From Cocos nucifera (lineage: Eukaryota > Streptophyta > Magnoliopsida > Arecales > Arecaceae), in assembly GCA_006176705.1 (NCBI GenBank), contig QRFJ01000295.1:265001-329000 (forward strand): a stretch of DNA of 64,000 nucleotides, in the 5' to 3' direction. Below are positions 1-12,957 of this stretch, in pieces (position 1 is the first letter of the stretch; each line of letters starts with the position of its first letter). The notes beneath the pieces were generated by a model, which searched no databases, was not told the origin of the DNA, and worked only from the letters and a program-made list of their open reading frames with translations. The translations under genes and the position numbers were made by a program.

Positions 1-69
1 TTAAAAAATTTAAGAAACAGTGAAGCCGACAATGGGATTGTCAGCCTATGGTCGGGATTTAAAAAAAAA

Positions 70-430
70 AAAATCCTATGAAATAGGGGCAATCCCCCTG
101 TTTCATGCCCACAGAGTCACAGACGACATTCGCTATCCGACGACCTCTCTGCCAGCTTCTCCTCCCTCTTCCCCCCCTCTCTCTCAACCAAGATTGGGCG
201 GAGGAAGCGAAGGCCTTGGCAGCCCTCCGAGCACGCTCACGGCCTGCCTGTGACCACCGCCAGCGTCTCCTCCAACCACCCTCTCCCTCCCTCCCCACTC
301 TCTTTTCCTCCTCCCTAGTTCCTTTCTTCTCTTTTGTGTCGGTTCGTATCGGTCTGATCCGATACAAACCCATATCAACTTGTACTACTGGCCAGCCGGC
401 ATGGATCCCGATTCTGGTTCCACGGACCTT
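70..430. repeat. Dispersed repeat, copy 1 (intronic)
   Basis: A short hairpin (TGAAATAGGGG ... CCCCCTGTTTCA, about 80-106) is followed by about 200 bases of nearly pure C/T and then by segments like GTTCGTATCGGTCTG. The same order of hairpin, pyrimidine block and 'ACCxGC...GG' motifs recurs at 3,190-3,740. The family was not recognised. The lack of coding capacity suggests a non-autonomous element or SINE-like repeat. Confidence 0.45.
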
Positions 431-433
431 GAC

Positions 434-630
434 TACAAAGTTAATGAACTTGGCAACATCAACTAAAATCAAACTGCAGGTACAAATTTGACAATGAAAA
501 ACAAGACATTGCTAATGTGATAGACAAAGTAGGATAGGTAAATCAATGGTAAAATATCATAGATTGTAATAATAGTTCAATCTACTGCAAAGTTATTGAA
601 CTTGGAAGCATCAAATAAAATCAAACTGCT
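434..630. repeat. Direct repeat pair (434-478 and 586-630), spacing 152 bases
   Basis: Both copies read CAAAGTTA(A/T)TGAACTTGG followed by CATCAA.TAAAATCAAACTGC, with few differences. They look like a partial tandem duplication inside the intron, next to the dispersed repeat. Confidence 0.6.
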
Positions 631-794
631 TCTATATTCTAGTCATTGTTTAAGTAGCTGGGTCTAGACATCATAAAAGATAGCACAATGCAAAATGGTC
701 AATAATAAGACTTTTGAGCACAAGAAGAGGAAAATGTAACCAATTATGCTAGAGCTATTAAAATTATACGATGATGAAGGCTGGTAGAACAGAC

Positions 795-3700
795 CTGCTG
801 AGCAAATGTTGCTGCTTCAATTGCAGCTGCTGCAAGACTGCTCGACTGTGGAGCCCCAGATGCAGGTCCATGTATGCTTTTGGCATATGCTACCCGTAAT
901 ACTTGGCCATTTCTCTCAAGTGTTATCCCATTTGTTGCTTCGAGAGCTTTTGTAGCATCCTCCACCTAAAATCAATATGAAAGAGAAAATAAGCTAACCT
1001 GATAGCAGGAAAGAGGAGAGAGATTTAGCAAATGAATCATTACCGAATGGAAATGCAGAAAAGCAAATCCTCTAGACACATGGGTGAATTTATCTCTAAC
1101 AAGGCGGAGATCCTGCAGACAAAACTAAGCTGCAGTAAAAGCTAACAAGGCAAATAGTATTTGCCAACCAAAACAGCAACTTATCATACCTTGATTGGAG
1201 CATGCTTGGAGAACTCATACCGAAGCATTTCCTCATCAGCATTTTCATCCAACCCACGGACGACCAAAACATGAGTAGGACCTGAGAATTGAATTTCTTT
1301 TGATTAGTTGCTGAATAATAAATATATAAAACAGCAAAACATGAAATCAAGAGGAAAAAAATCCCACCAGCCTCTGATCCCCTTTTCCCTGGTGGTATTG
1401 GATTGAAAGTTGCGTTGTCTGCTGGAGGAGCATCCTCTGTCCGGGCCTCATTGCACTGAATTGTCAAATTATAAGACATAGATAACAAACAAAGATATAT
1501 AGAAACATATATCACCATATAGATTGTATAAGACCATATCATGCAAGGTGAAATTCAGGTGGTCCACCTCACAATCTCCTTTGGACTTCAAGTAACATGT
1601 TGGGATTCGACTGGAATCTAAAAAATGTCAAAGGACATGCATTTTCCCCGAAATGCAAATGACTCGTGTTATCAAATCAGCTGGAGAACAAGGTTTTCCT
1701 AGAAAATTGGCAAAATTCTCTCCTCCATCCAGGCATGGGAGTCACATTTGCAAAGCTGAGCGTTAACCAAGGAAATAAACCAAGATTGTGATACAAGGAT
1801 CAACATTCACCATTACAGAATGTCTAGCCCTGAACAAAGAAAAAGAAGAGTGCAGGAACCCACATAAAAAATCCTAACAATTTTGAATTTGCAACCATGA
1901 TCCTGGACCCAAGATTTGTGCACAAACCTATCGAAAGGCTAAAAAACCCGGCTCATATGAACAACTTGTTATCCTGAATAACTACCAACAGCACATTGCC
2001 TCAGTATGATGTTTTCAACAACAAATGCCATGCATGATGAACATTGCCTGATCAAACCCATACAAAGCATGTCTACTTTTGGTACTCGGAAAAGCATTTC
2101 CATCAAAAGAAATAAATATGGCCATTTCTTTTCCCTCTTTTCAATAGCAACTGACCCACAAAATTTAGAGAGCACCGAGCAATCACTTTATCTAATGGTA
2201 CAGTGAGACAGGTTAAATATCAATCAAGGTACCCCACCCAATGAACATACATAAATATACTCACTGGTTTGCTGATAACCTTGATTAATACAATGCATGT
2301 GATGAATCAATCACTGGCACCACAACATCAGGTAAAGTCAATTTGTTACTTTCAGATACATTATAATGTCTGAGGTTGTAACGGACTGATGAGACATTCA
2401 GCCATAATAAGTGAAATACAGAAAATTCTGCTGTGGCTTAGACCATGATACTTCAGCAAACCAAAAAGGAATGTTATGGTACCCAGACATAGATAAAAGA
2501 AATAGAATGCTTTTAAGGTAAAACAAGCTTCATGTATTGGTTCACGAAATGTTTGTTTGCTTCTTGTCTATCAAACTGTAACCTAGACCATGACACTTCA
2601 GCAGATAATTCCTGGAAGTCTGGAACTTAAATTGCAAATGCACACTAACAGCATTCAAACATACCTGAAAACAGGATGTCCGGCGTGCAAAATTTACACA
2701 GCCACATATTGTACATATCCAGTCACATGGTGCAGCAATTCTATTGTACCCATGACTTGACTTTACCATGCTTTCTTGTCCAAAAGAAGGTGCACCTGCC
2801 CCACCAGTTGGCTTACTACTGCAGTATAGATGGTTATCAGGATAGCATGTAAAAACTACTTACAGGTAACCAAGACATATTTTAGAGATGCTTGGCCAGC
2901 AAACATTTGAGATAAAAGCATCATCTGGAACTAATGATGTAATAAACATTTGTTCTTTGATCCAAAGTTTAATCAAACAGAATAAAGCATATCTAGAATA
3001 AGCTAGCATATTGATCTCCCAAAATTCAACTTTTTACTTGCAATTCTTACTAACAGTTTAAAATATAAATAGAAAGAAACAAAAAAAAAAAGATGAAATG
3101 GAACATCTCCTGAGATATATATTCTCAAAAGAAGACAAAAGATATTATTAATAAATTAACAGTAGTGAAACAAACAAGCCTTAGATGTTGACCTACCATA
3201 GTTTATAATAAGGTTCACTGAACCAATACTGGGATCTGTACCAATCGACAACTGGCACAGTGCAATATGGATTCGTACCATACCATGCCAAGGTGAACCC
3301 TCTTTTTTTTTTTAAAAAAATGTTTTGAACTGAAGTTGGCAACCCCTCTACCTGCTTCACTACAACGAAGTCAGCAAACCATTTGTCAACTTCAGGTCAA
3401 AATTGGCAAAAAAAATAAAAACGATCTCCTATTTCGTTTTGAAACAAGGATACTCCATTCGAAACAGGGGACATCCCTGTTTCAAAACAAAATCAGGGGA
3501 GCTCCTAAGACCTCTCTCTCCCTCTTTCCAAGCTGTTTCCCTCTCTCTTGGCCTCTCTCGCTCTCCATCTCCCTACCTCTCCCTCCCTTTCTCTCTCTCC
3601 CTCTCTTTTCCTCTCTCCTCCCTCTCCCTCTATTCCAAACCAATGTAAGGAACTGTGCCAATAACCAACCGGCTTGGACTGGTCAGGTTCGGCAAGGTTC

Positions 3701-6700
3701 AGCAAACCATGACTTTACATCAATTATACATCATTGTTAGCTCCTATTCCAGCAGCCACTTCAAAGTAGGATGAACCTTCTAATCATTTATCTTGCAATT
3801 ATTGCTTGCTCCAACCATTTTAAAACATTTAGCCAGCCCATAGTCTTAACCCAACCAAACCATAAATTGTGGAAGACCAAGCCTATCCAAACTTCAATTC
3901 AAAGTTGCCCAAACCCAACCCAAACCAAAGTTCAGGTTGCCCAAACCAGGCCTCCACTCACTCCCTCTCCAAAGATGGCTTAGTCAATGGGTTGCACTAG
4001 CCTATGCCAAATATGTGCCAAAAATAAAGCCTATGCTAAATATGTGCAAAAAAATAATAATAATAAGTTGCCCCATTTTCTTAATATAGATATCACTGTT
4101 CATCAGTTATTTATTCACAGTTTTTATATTGAGCTATTATTTAGCAACGGTTATATACTTTCTTTTACAATGACTGGTATTTTGCACATACTATGCAAGT
4201 GCTCTGTTCAAATAATTGGAAGTATGGATGGGTAACAATTGTCAGCCCTGTTTACCGTAAATAATGTGCACCCTATCCACCCAAATAGCATTGATCCTCT
4301 TTAAATTGGCATAAGTCTTCAGATTAGAGGAGAACAAAAAAGCTTAAAAAAAAAAAAAAAAATAGTAACACTTCAGACTCCTGCATGCATGCTGAACTTT
4401 GCCCTTCCACTTGAGGTTGGCAGGGGAGAGGGCTTCAGACTCCTGCATGCATGCTGTTTTTACTTCTCCACCCACACCCCTCCACCAACCCTGCACAGAT
4501 CCAGGTTGGGGAGGCAAAGAAGGGAGGGCGGGTAGTCGAGAAGCCTTTAGATGAGTAATAGGGGAAAATGCTTGGGAAACAGTTACCGCAGGGAAAAAAT
4601 TAATATCAATGCTGGAGTCCAGCTACAAAAGGGTTACAAGGATTACTTAAAAAATCATGTTACAGAAACCTCTTCTCATTAAAATAGTACAGATATTTCC
4701 CTTAACTTTTACTAAACAGCCAAACCAACACCGTCATCTTTTTAAGCTTATGTTGAGTTCACCCCATCCATAAAGACTAGAATTTTCAATAAGATGGATT
4801 CTGCCTATAATTGTATTCGATGCATCATAAAATGTGACATTGAATATCCAAATTGAAATGCAGAGCTGTATAACATAATCTGAAGAAAATAAATAAAATG
4901 ATATGTATAAAGATAATCCAAATGTCTTTTTTTATGTGCAGAGCTATGTCCATCTTATAAATTAAAAGGGTTAAATCTTTTTTAAGACTTGCAGGTCAAA
5001 CTTCAAATATAGAAGCTATCTTTCCCCTTAAAAAATGGGCACCTGTATTCAAAAAACAGCTTTCTTCCATCGATTACAAGGCCATTCTCTCCAATACCAT
5101 CCATCATGCTACGTGCAGCTTCCTGCACAACAGTATGAGCTTGTAAGCACAAAATCAGCGGACAAAGGAGCAGATAGACATATCCATATGATAAATACCA
5201 CAGTCGGAAAGTCAATAAAAGCAAATCCACGAGAAATGCCAGAATTTCTCTCTTTAATCACACGTACATGACGAAGGGGTCCCCACTCAGCCTGTAACAG
5301 GTTACAATGATCAGTAAAAGAAATCAATAAAATTATAACAATGCAAGCCATTTGCAAGAAGGAATTCATACAAGAATTTGATACAGATTTTCTTCAGTCG
5401 TCTTCTGTGATAAACCTTTCACAACAACAGTGGCGGATGGGGCCTGCAGCAAATAAAAATATTCATAATTTTGGCTATACATAAAGACATGAATGCCCAC
5501 AAAGGTATTTAAGGTATAGTTTGAGCATACCACTGAAGAGTCGTTGTGTCTTTTGTCATCACGGTCATGATCCCTCCGTCTCTCACCCCTCTCATATCGA
5601 CTATCATCATAACTGTCCTCCCTATGACTTCGGCCACGGCTTCTACTTCGAGGAGATCTCGATCTGGAACGATCATCATGGCCACGGGATCGAGAGCGAT
5701 CATGACGTCTGTATGGGCTTTGATCTCTTTCCCGGCTCATGCCCCTCTTTTCACGTTCACGATCACGGGATTCACGTCTTCTCCAACTACCATCCCTCTT
5801 TCTCTCGTGGTCGGAATCATAATTGTATCGACCATAATCATAATCTCTTTCATGACTGTTTTCCCTGCTCCGGTGAGATGAACGATGACGGAATTCATAC
5901 TCACTGCCAATCTCATCATGATCTCGACCACTCAACCTTGCATGCCTATCAAATCCATAACTGCGGTAACCATCAGTGTCATGATACCTGTCAACATTAC
6001 GGTAATTATCACGAAATTTATCAACTTCGTGAAATGAATCAATTTCATGATACTTCTCTGTGTCACGATAACCATCCATCTCATGAAATGATTCAACATG
6101 TCTTCTAGAGTCTCTGATGAGTGCATATTCTTCTTCAAAACTTCTTCTAGGCTGAGGCCAGATGCCACCAACAGATGCTGGTGGTGGATAGACATCTCTT
6201 TCAAGTATATCCCGACGGAACGCACTCCTTGCATAAACAGAGTCTCTAGAGTAACCTTCATCCAGAAACCTTCTACCACCATATGACCCACCAGCCCTGC
6301 CAAAATAAGTTGAGTAGTGGAAAATGCAAAATGACATAGCAATATGGCATATCAGAAGGAAAAAATTAGCTTTCACTATTACATATTATAGATCAAAAGG
6401 TCAGCATAATGCTGAAACAACCAGCTAACCTGATAAAGTACAGCATGTAACAAAGTGATTGATATTTATTTATGAAAGGCAGGCGTAGAGTTGTATAGAG
6501 CCCACAAACCACTTATAATAGCTGTAATTAATCAATCATCACTCACCTTAAATCTGGCTCATGGACTGCACCGTACCCTTCCAATGCCTGTAGATTCAAC
6601 AGAATAACCCAAGTCAGCAACAAGTATTTATGGAAGGCATAGGGAAATCCATTCCATATCAACACTGGCCCACGGCTTCCTTTGACAGTTCTTTTAGAAT

Positions 6701-6837
6701 GAGATGCCAGTAAACATGGAGGACAATCACATGAGCCATAAAATCTGCTATGTCATCCCGGATAGGTAAAAAGAGAAAGCTGCAATTACACTATTAGAAT
6801 CCCATCCTTGTTGTAGAACATAACGCCCTGGGTCCAT
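795..6837 (-). CDS. SUA: SUA/RBM5-like splicing regulator, 5' (N-terminal) part, 11 coding exons
   Basis: RNA-binding protein of the SUPPRESSOR OF ABI3-5 / RBM5-RBM10 family, which in known members acts in the nucleus on alternative splice-site choice. Exons in transcript order: 6837-6790, 6587-6547, 6296-5531, 5443-5372, 5291-5199, 5122-5043, 2818-2665, 1455-1368, 1281-1190, 1112-1044, 965-795. All have GT donors and AG acceptors and the phases join without a stop, giving 558 residues. Seen in order: start MDPGRYVLQQ; an Arg/Ser/Asp/His-rich stretch (residues about 30-285); RRM1 (about 288-367; ATVVVKG and RGFAFIDF); a RanBP2-type zinc finger (about 396-422; W-x-C-x2-C-x10-C-x2-C); RRM2 (about 450-530; HVLVVRG and RGFAFLHF). 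The family's OCRE and G-patch domains are absent here and should lie left of base 1, since the donor at 794 opens an intron that runs off the window. The start was chosen because it matches the family's short N terminus and follows a non-coding leader. An in-frame ATG further upstream is intronic. Confidence 0.9.
2819..5042 (-). other. Long intron between RRM1 and zinc-finger exons
   Basis: Donor GTGCCC at 5042 (weak), acceptor CTGCAG at 2819-2824. It contains the second copy of the dispersed repeat and plain AT-rich sequence elsewhere. An in-frame join (Tyr, then AG|T for Ser) supports both borders. No other gene is visible inside. Confidence 0.7.
3190..3740. repeat. Dispersed repeat, copy 2 (intronic)
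   Basis: The near-palindrome GAAACAGGGGACATCCCTG..TTTCA at about 3,461-3,484 is followed by about 130 bases of C/T-rich sequence (3,505-3,640) and then Gly/Pro-free non-coding sequence. The plan is the same as copy 1 near the window start. Open frames here are low-complexity artefacts. Confidence 0.45.
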
Positions 6838-6921
6838 TTCTTCAGGCTGCACCAGTGTTACCCTGAAAAGTTCTTGATGATCTTTCACATGTTTTGGGTG
6901 CAGGTTGTTTGGATATCTATC
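6838..6921 (-). other. 5' UTR part of exon 3 of the SUA-like gene
   Basis: The exon holding the start codon begins at 6921, after the acceptor TTACAG. Its reading frame stays open upstream of the chosen ATG but gives no recognisable domain. The first two exons of the gene are non-coding in this frame, so this part is read as leader. Use of an upstream non-ATG start cannot be excluded. Confidence 0.6.
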
Positions 6922-7210
6922 CTGTAATGGATGCACAAACAGACACAGTTATACTGGTATCAATAAAGAACCAACCCTCATGGCCAGCCTTTCTAGTGGA
7001 ATCTTCAAAACCAAACCATCCAATAAATACCCAACCTTCAGGCTCTTACATCACAATCATCTAAGCCTTTGAAAGTTTGAAATTGCATACTACCAAATAA
7101 TATTGTTATCCAACATTCATCAATAAAGAAAAAAGATAGGATACTTCTCAGAACTACTAAACGTTGAATTCTGTAGCTTCATATCCAAACAGGGTGACCT
7201 TACCAAAACA

Positions 7211-7212
<2 letters not shown>

Positions 7213-7265
<53 letters not shown>
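7213..7265. repeat. (GA)n microsatellite
   Basis: About 26 uninterrupted GA/AG dinucleotides inside the leader intron. Expected to be length-variable. Confidence 0.95.
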
Positions 7266-7267
<2 letters not shown>

Positions 7268-8246
7268 AAACTGTTGATGCAGAGAAAATTGCATCTCATT
7301 TGTTTCAGATTTCAGCTTGAAACACGATATCATTCCTCCCTAAGTTTAAAGCACATACAGATATACAAGAACATTCAGACGGTATCAAAACTTAGTTGCT
7401 TAAAGCATAATTCAATTGCAAGAGGAATGTAAAGGGAGAGCATACATCAAAAAAAGCTCAAGTGCTCAAAATGCCTAAGAAGTCTTAATGTAAAATATAC
7501 ATATAACATATAAGTATATACACACAAATAAGAACATAAATTTATACATACATATCAAGCAACAATGCAGATGAGACCAAGAATTAACACATTATGCACC
7601 ATGTCCTCAGTCAGGAACCAGCATGGTAAGCTTACTTTTACATCATCCATGCTAACACACAACAAACACCTACATGATCAGATATGCAACATCATTGACA
7701 GATGCACAACTTGGCATGCTACAGTATGCTATAGAACATATACCACTGGGGCAATATTAGCCTTTTAACCTAGCAAATTACATTGTACTAATACTTGGGC
7801 AGCTGGATTATGTTTTTCTTCAGACCCAAACAATAAGATAATCAGTGAAATGGAGGATAGATGTAGAATGTAATTCTAAAATTGTAGGAAGGGCAAATCT
7901 AAGGATGGAAACATGTTCAACAAGGTTTCCAGACCTGCCAAATTAAACCTCGGTATTGACCAAATTTAAGGCCAGACCAACTACGAAGTAACCTGGTCTT
8001 AGAATTACATAATAATTCATTAAGCCTGCATAAATGTTATAATTGATAGTATCAGAACAGATATGTAATAAGTAGGTTTCAGAATCAAGACTCAAAGAAG
8101 GAAAGGGAAGCATGGAGAGATGAGCGTAATAAAGATTTTTCTTGAATACAAAGATGTTAACAGCCTTTGCCGCGGGAGATTGATGGCCTCCATCTCAGCC
8201 CTCTACACCAACCAATCTCTCTCCTTTTCCCTACTTCCTATGCTGC

Positions 8247-8514
8247 AAGAATCCCTTTCCTTTAATACAGTCAGCTGGGGAGGTGATGCAGCATACACAT
8301 GATGGATTTAATGGAAGTCCGCAACAATTCTCATCAATCAGTTCGGACATTTCTAGAGAAAATCAAGATGGTGTTCCCTCAAGAATCCCTTTCCATTTAT
8401 AAAGTCAATTGGGGGAGGTGATGCAGAGTACACAGGATGGGTTTAATGGAAGCCTGCGATAAGTCTCATCAATCAGTTAAGACATTTCTAGAAAAAACCA
8501 AGATGGTGTATTTA
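8247..8514. repeat. Tandem duplication, unit 134 bases, two copies
   Basis: The copies start at 8,247 and 8,381 with AAGAATCCCTTTCC and share GGGGAGGTGATGCAG, a TTTAATGGAAG block and TCTCATCAATCAGTT. Divergence is modest, with small substitutions throughout. Confidence 0.8.
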
Positions 8515-11500
8515 CGAAATAAGTAAGTACATTTAATAAGCCAATCAACGCATATGTACCCAACTTCTGTTTTTAAGCTCCAAAACCTTTTCCTTAAAAA
8601 TCTTGGTAGATGAGTCTATAATCAAAAAGAGGGTAGATTTATCATATTCTATAATAATAAAAGTAAAAAAAGAAAAAAAAAAAAAAAAACTTAAGCTACC
8701 TTAAGTGGTAGGGCATAGTCAAAGTGGCAGGCTGAAAACCAAAATACCCTCAGGCAGCTAAGCACTCATGCTGATACCAACCCATGATCTTGGCTAACTA
8801 CTTCACCTAAAATTCATGAAAGCAGTGTCCACCATGGCAAACCTAACACCTAAGCTGGACCATATAAGCATCACGTATCCACCAGTGTTGCATGAACATG
8901 GACACAAGAATCAGACTCAGACATGTCCAAGGGCCTAACTTAGCAAGGGAAAAAAAGAGATGTGGTGATACATATAAAAGGATAATTTTAATTAAAAAGT
9001 ACATATTTATATTGTATAAAGAAAACAATGAAAATTTTAATGTGATCAAGGTTTTCCAACATGCATGTTTTTCTCATCCAAACCTCCTAATTAGCTTAAG
9101 AATTTTTTGAAGATAGCATTTTGCAAAGGTATTTAAGACTTTCATTCTTGAACAATCTCTAGAAAGAATAAAAGCTGTGATTAAAAATTTTCTTTATAAG
9201 CATCTAAGCATCTAACATGTATCTGACTCAGATATGCATCCAACAAATATTCTAAGAGTTGGACATGAGCGTCCAGGTAATGAAAGTAACCAACCACCTA
9301 TGACAACAATGGCTCAATGTATTCAGGAACATGTTCCCAAGTGCCCTTTGCTTAGAAAATATGATAGACGATACTACAACAGGGAGATCACAAACAAACA
9401 CACTCATACAAGATATTTTTTTTAACCTCTAGACACACAAAATTGACCACATGTTAACACAGAAGAATTTTGAGCCTTAATTTAATCAAAATGGCACAAA
9501 ACAAAACTAAATCATAATAATGCTCATTGTTTTTCACAACCTTGTTTTATACTAAAATGGTCATCCCACATTTCTCAAAAATATCCGTAAATATAACTTA
9601 TAAGAGGTTGTTCCACAATAAGTGATCCATTCCTGGATTCGGTGCCAGAGATTTGAATAACTTCCACAAGTTTCTTATTGGAACTAGAACTTTTAACCAT
9701 TGTTGAAAAAATCTATTCGATGATGAAGAAAGGTAAGTACCAGATTCTTAGAATGTCCAATTAATTGCTTTCATCATGCCCCTAGATAGACTACTGTTGG
9801 ACATGATATCCAGCTCGATAATACCAGTATAATGCCAAATGATCCTCTGGCTACAACATTATATTTTCTTATTCTTGATCAGCAAAACATCTGATGATAT
9901 GAATAAAAAAAAGAACTCTAATCCAAAGGAAATCTTTGAGCTTAATATATATTTTTATAACAATAGAAGGCCTCCAAGCATGCCATAAAGGTCATGCACT
10001 GGGCATATCCGATGGTTTCATGGTACCATCTATGTATACATCCAATAGTGGCTTACGTTAAATTATATGGAAACAAAATTAAACTCAGATCTTCTCTTGC
10101 AACATTGATGCACTTCTAGATAAAATAATGAGTTATTACCCAGACGTGGCACATTGTGACACTTCTTGGCATTCCAAAAATGTAGTGTCCTAGTCATGTT
10201 AGACATAGGTGTCAACACTTGGCAAAATCTTTTGAAGTGTCCTAACAAAGGGAATTTCAATGCAAGCATTCACAACAACGATTCCGATTGCCAAATAAGG
10301 AAGACCTGAAATGCCACACAGTTCTACTGATCATCAAAAGGATACAAGCTTCCTAAACATACACTAACATTAACCAGTCAATGTAATGCACTATTCAATG
10401 CAACCACAAATGCATAAGAACACACATATACATAAAAACACAACTGAATATGTAACGTAAGTAAATTAATTTAGTCAGAATTTTTCCATTTTCTGGTTTT
10501 TTTTCCCAAATAAGGTTCAAGAAGCTCCATGACAGCATGATCCTTGGCACTTCTGCCAAGCATCTAGCAAGTACTGATGAAGATTGAAGAAGAATTTGTT
10601 ATCATTCTTTATTTTTATATTTAGGTTACCCATGGTTTTAATCTCTAGACTACCACAAATCATCACTTTTCAAATCAAAAATATTTTTCCTAAAGGCTGG
10701 CATGGGTTAAATACCCATGACAACAAAGCTTATTAGCCTATGCGCCTTCATCCAACTAAATGAATGACGATCAAGGTACCTTCCTTACCAAACAGAGCCA
10801 GACAAATGTAAAATCATAAGCCATTACCTACTTGCCATATCTGAATCTTAAATCAAAACATGATAAAATTCATTTCAAAAGAAATGCTTTGAGTCAGCTC
10901 CTGACTTTTTATTTCACCATAACAATTTTTAAACCTTATCTACCTTCCCGCAGGTTCCTTAGTCAAAAAAAATATTTTTCATTGGTTCAAAATCAATCCC
11001 TCAAAGCATCATATTAGAGGCCCATGAATAGAAATTCCACATAATGCATTGATACAAATTAAAAATCTTAAAGTTTCTGAAACAAAACCTAACAGACAGA
11101 CACTAACATAGATTTCTTTATGTTTTGTCCTCGTATCTACTAGAAGCATCCCCCCATCCCCCTGCAGTTGTGCACCAAAAAATTGAAGACCAATCAACCT
11201 ACCATCTCCAACCATTTTTGCTTCATATTTTTTCGGCAATTAGTGTAACCTTCATTTTATGTTACTTAAGCCTTCAAAAACAACTTTACAATCACTCGCT
11301 ATTTCATCTTTCATGTACAACCCAGCAAGATGACTCAATTACTTAAAGTACAAAAAGAATGACCAAGTCCACAATTTCTGGTGAAAATTTTGAAATTATA
11401 AAAGGAACCCAAGACCTCAACATTCATAAAGCAGGTTGATGCGTTCCTCCTACTAATGGTAACTTTAAAAAACTAAAGCCTGGATTACAAGGAAACATGC

Positions 11501-11911
11501 AGAGCTGAAGATGCTCGACAAAGACCATGACTCTCTACATGAAACCAATGATCCAAAGAGACACACTAAAACACTTATTCCAACAGTCTATTATAGACCT
11601 AGCACTCAATCTCTCTTTATTAAGTTCAAAGTTTCCTTCTTTTTATCATTTGTGTGCGTGTTTTTCAGAACTCTCTACAAGAATTGGAAAAGCAACACGA
11701 TCCGGAAGCAAAATTCCAATTAAGTCAGACATATGTCACCGAAATAGCACGAGCCACACAGCAAGCAGACCACATTCCGGACAAAGAATTCCCAAAAAAA
11801 ATTCAAAAAACCGATCGGGGTCCAAATGCATGAAAAAAAATCCTCCAAAGAACAACCAACCCGATGCTAACAGCAATCCAAAGCTAAAGCCATGCTAGGG
11901 TTCCCCGTTAC

Positions 11912-11973
11912 CTGAAGGTGGCTGCGGAAAGACCCCACAGGCTAGGGTTCCGATCACGCGGCGATCTACTAGG
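11912..11973 (-). other. Non-coding leader exon 2 of the SUA-like gene (predicted)
   Basis: On the minus strand a T-rich tract ending GGCAG is followed by 62 bases and a donor CAG|GTAACG. It lies between the first leader exon and the coding exons. This is a splice-signal prediction only and needs a cDNA. The following intron (11911-6922) would be about 5 kb. Confidence 0.55.
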
Positions 11974-12103
11974 CTGCCAAAAAAAAAAGGTAATCCCGAC
12001 AGAGTTTAGGGTTTTTACAGCAAAAGGGCGTGATCGGGCTCGGGGAGGCGATAATTTCGCCAATCCCACCAGAGGAGAAGAAGGTAAGAGTAAAATTTCT
12101 TAC

Positions 12104-12285
12104 CTCGTGGTGAACGAGGACGGTGACTGCGCTGCGGCCCCGCTCCCTAGAGGTCACGCGGTCCTTGATCGATCTTGAGATCGTTGTAGAAGAGAGAGGA
12201 ATAAGGGGAGAAAGGGGGCCGAGGGTTTCTTTTGCGAGAAAGGGGAGGGGATTGAGGGTTGATAACAGCGATGAGGCGAGGCAAT
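12104..12285 (-). other. Leader exon 1 of the SUA-like gene (5' end approximate)
   Basis: CT-rich, GC-richer than its surroundings, ending at a strong donor CGAG|GTAAGA (exon end 12104). It has the look of a plant housekeeping first exon. The transcription start near 12,285 is a guess from composition; no clear TATA box is visible upstream. Confidence 0.55.
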
Positions 12286-12555
12286 TAATGTGGTTCTTGA
12301 TACACGCCGCAGGACCAAAAGTTTCCTTCCAACCACGTCATTCACCGTTAGATGATATCCAACGGTCAGTTTTTCGTAGGAACCCCAACTCGTCAACCGA
12401 TTCCACGTATCCACGGCTTTCCTCCATGCCCGATTGTACATCGGCCTTTACTGGTTTTCACGTGCGACGCAGGTGATGTGAAAGTTGGGTACCAGGTGCC
12501 GAATAACCATTGGAGAACCCTGAGAGCTAGATGTTCTGATTTTCCTAAATAAAAA
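12286..12555 (-). promoter_or_regulatory. Probable TATA-less promoter of the SUA-like gene
   Basis: This is the only gene-like flank between the leader exon and the copia remnant that starts around 12,560. It holds an ACGTCA motif (within ACCACGTCATTC near 12,333). There is no convincing TATA box. Because mobile DNA begins within about 300 bases of the predicted transcription start, the native upstream region has been displaced. Confidence 0.4.
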
Positions 12556-12559
12556 TTTA

Positions 12560-12930
12560 TGATAAAATCAAAAATAAAAAAAATAAATTTTTTACATAAT
12601 TAAATCAAAATATATTTAATTAAATAGGATAAACTTAATAAACATAAAAAAATTATTATATAAGAGATATCTAAAGATAAAAAATAAAGTATGGAATATA
12701 AACACATTCTATATAGAAGTTGAGGTCTAAGTTATGGCTTCTTTGTATTGCATGCTCTAATTACATCCACTCTTATTTAGCCATTAAAGTAAGATTATGT
12801 AAATTAAAATTATCTAGTGTAATGAAAAATAAAGATAAGATAAAAAAAATATTATCTTCCATCTAAAACAAATTCTATAGACAAGTTGTTTCTTATTTTT
12901 ATAATTTTTTTATTTAAATGATTATATACA
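12560..12930 (-). repeat. Copia A: truncated 3' LTR
   Basis: Similar to the right-hand LTR at 35,200-35,561: both carry AAGTTATGG, ACTCTTATTTA.CCATT and CTATAGACAAG.TGTTTCTTAT in the same order, then an AT-rich end reading ...ATATACA or ...TATATCA on the plus strand (TG start on the minus strand). Only the first part of the LTR in minus-strand sense is found. The rest, facing the SUA-like promoter, is missing or unrecognisable. Confidence 0.6.
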
Positions 12931-12957
12931 AGTCGGTATGTATAAATGATTATATAT

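Larger units (their letters stand above)
1..794 (-). other. Intron running off the left edge of the window
   Basis: It starts with donor GTCTGT at 794-789. No continuation of the SUA family after the second RRM (an OCRE-type exon) was found in either frame. The part from about 70 to 430 is a repeat resembling one at 3.2-3.75 kb. A direct repeat of about 45 bases lies at 434-478 and 586-630. Confidence 0.6.
6922..11911 (-). other. About 5-kb intron in the leader of the SUA-like gene
   Basis: AT-rich sequence with no supported coding exon on either strand. It contains an AG microsatellite (7,213-7,265), a 134-base tandem duplication (8,247-8,514) and poly-A runs. Large first introns in leaders are common in plant genes and can raise expression. 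That role is not shown here. Confidence 0.5.

Noticed and set aside
105..491. 128-codon plus-strand frame near the window start
   Set aside because: Spans the C/T-rich block of a dispersed repeat inside an intron; no domain.
5521..6108. Plus-strand open frame of 195 codons rich in His, Asp and Ser
   Set aside because: It is the exact antisense of the Arg/Ser/Asp-rich exon of the SUA-like gene, whose repetitive codons keep several frames open.
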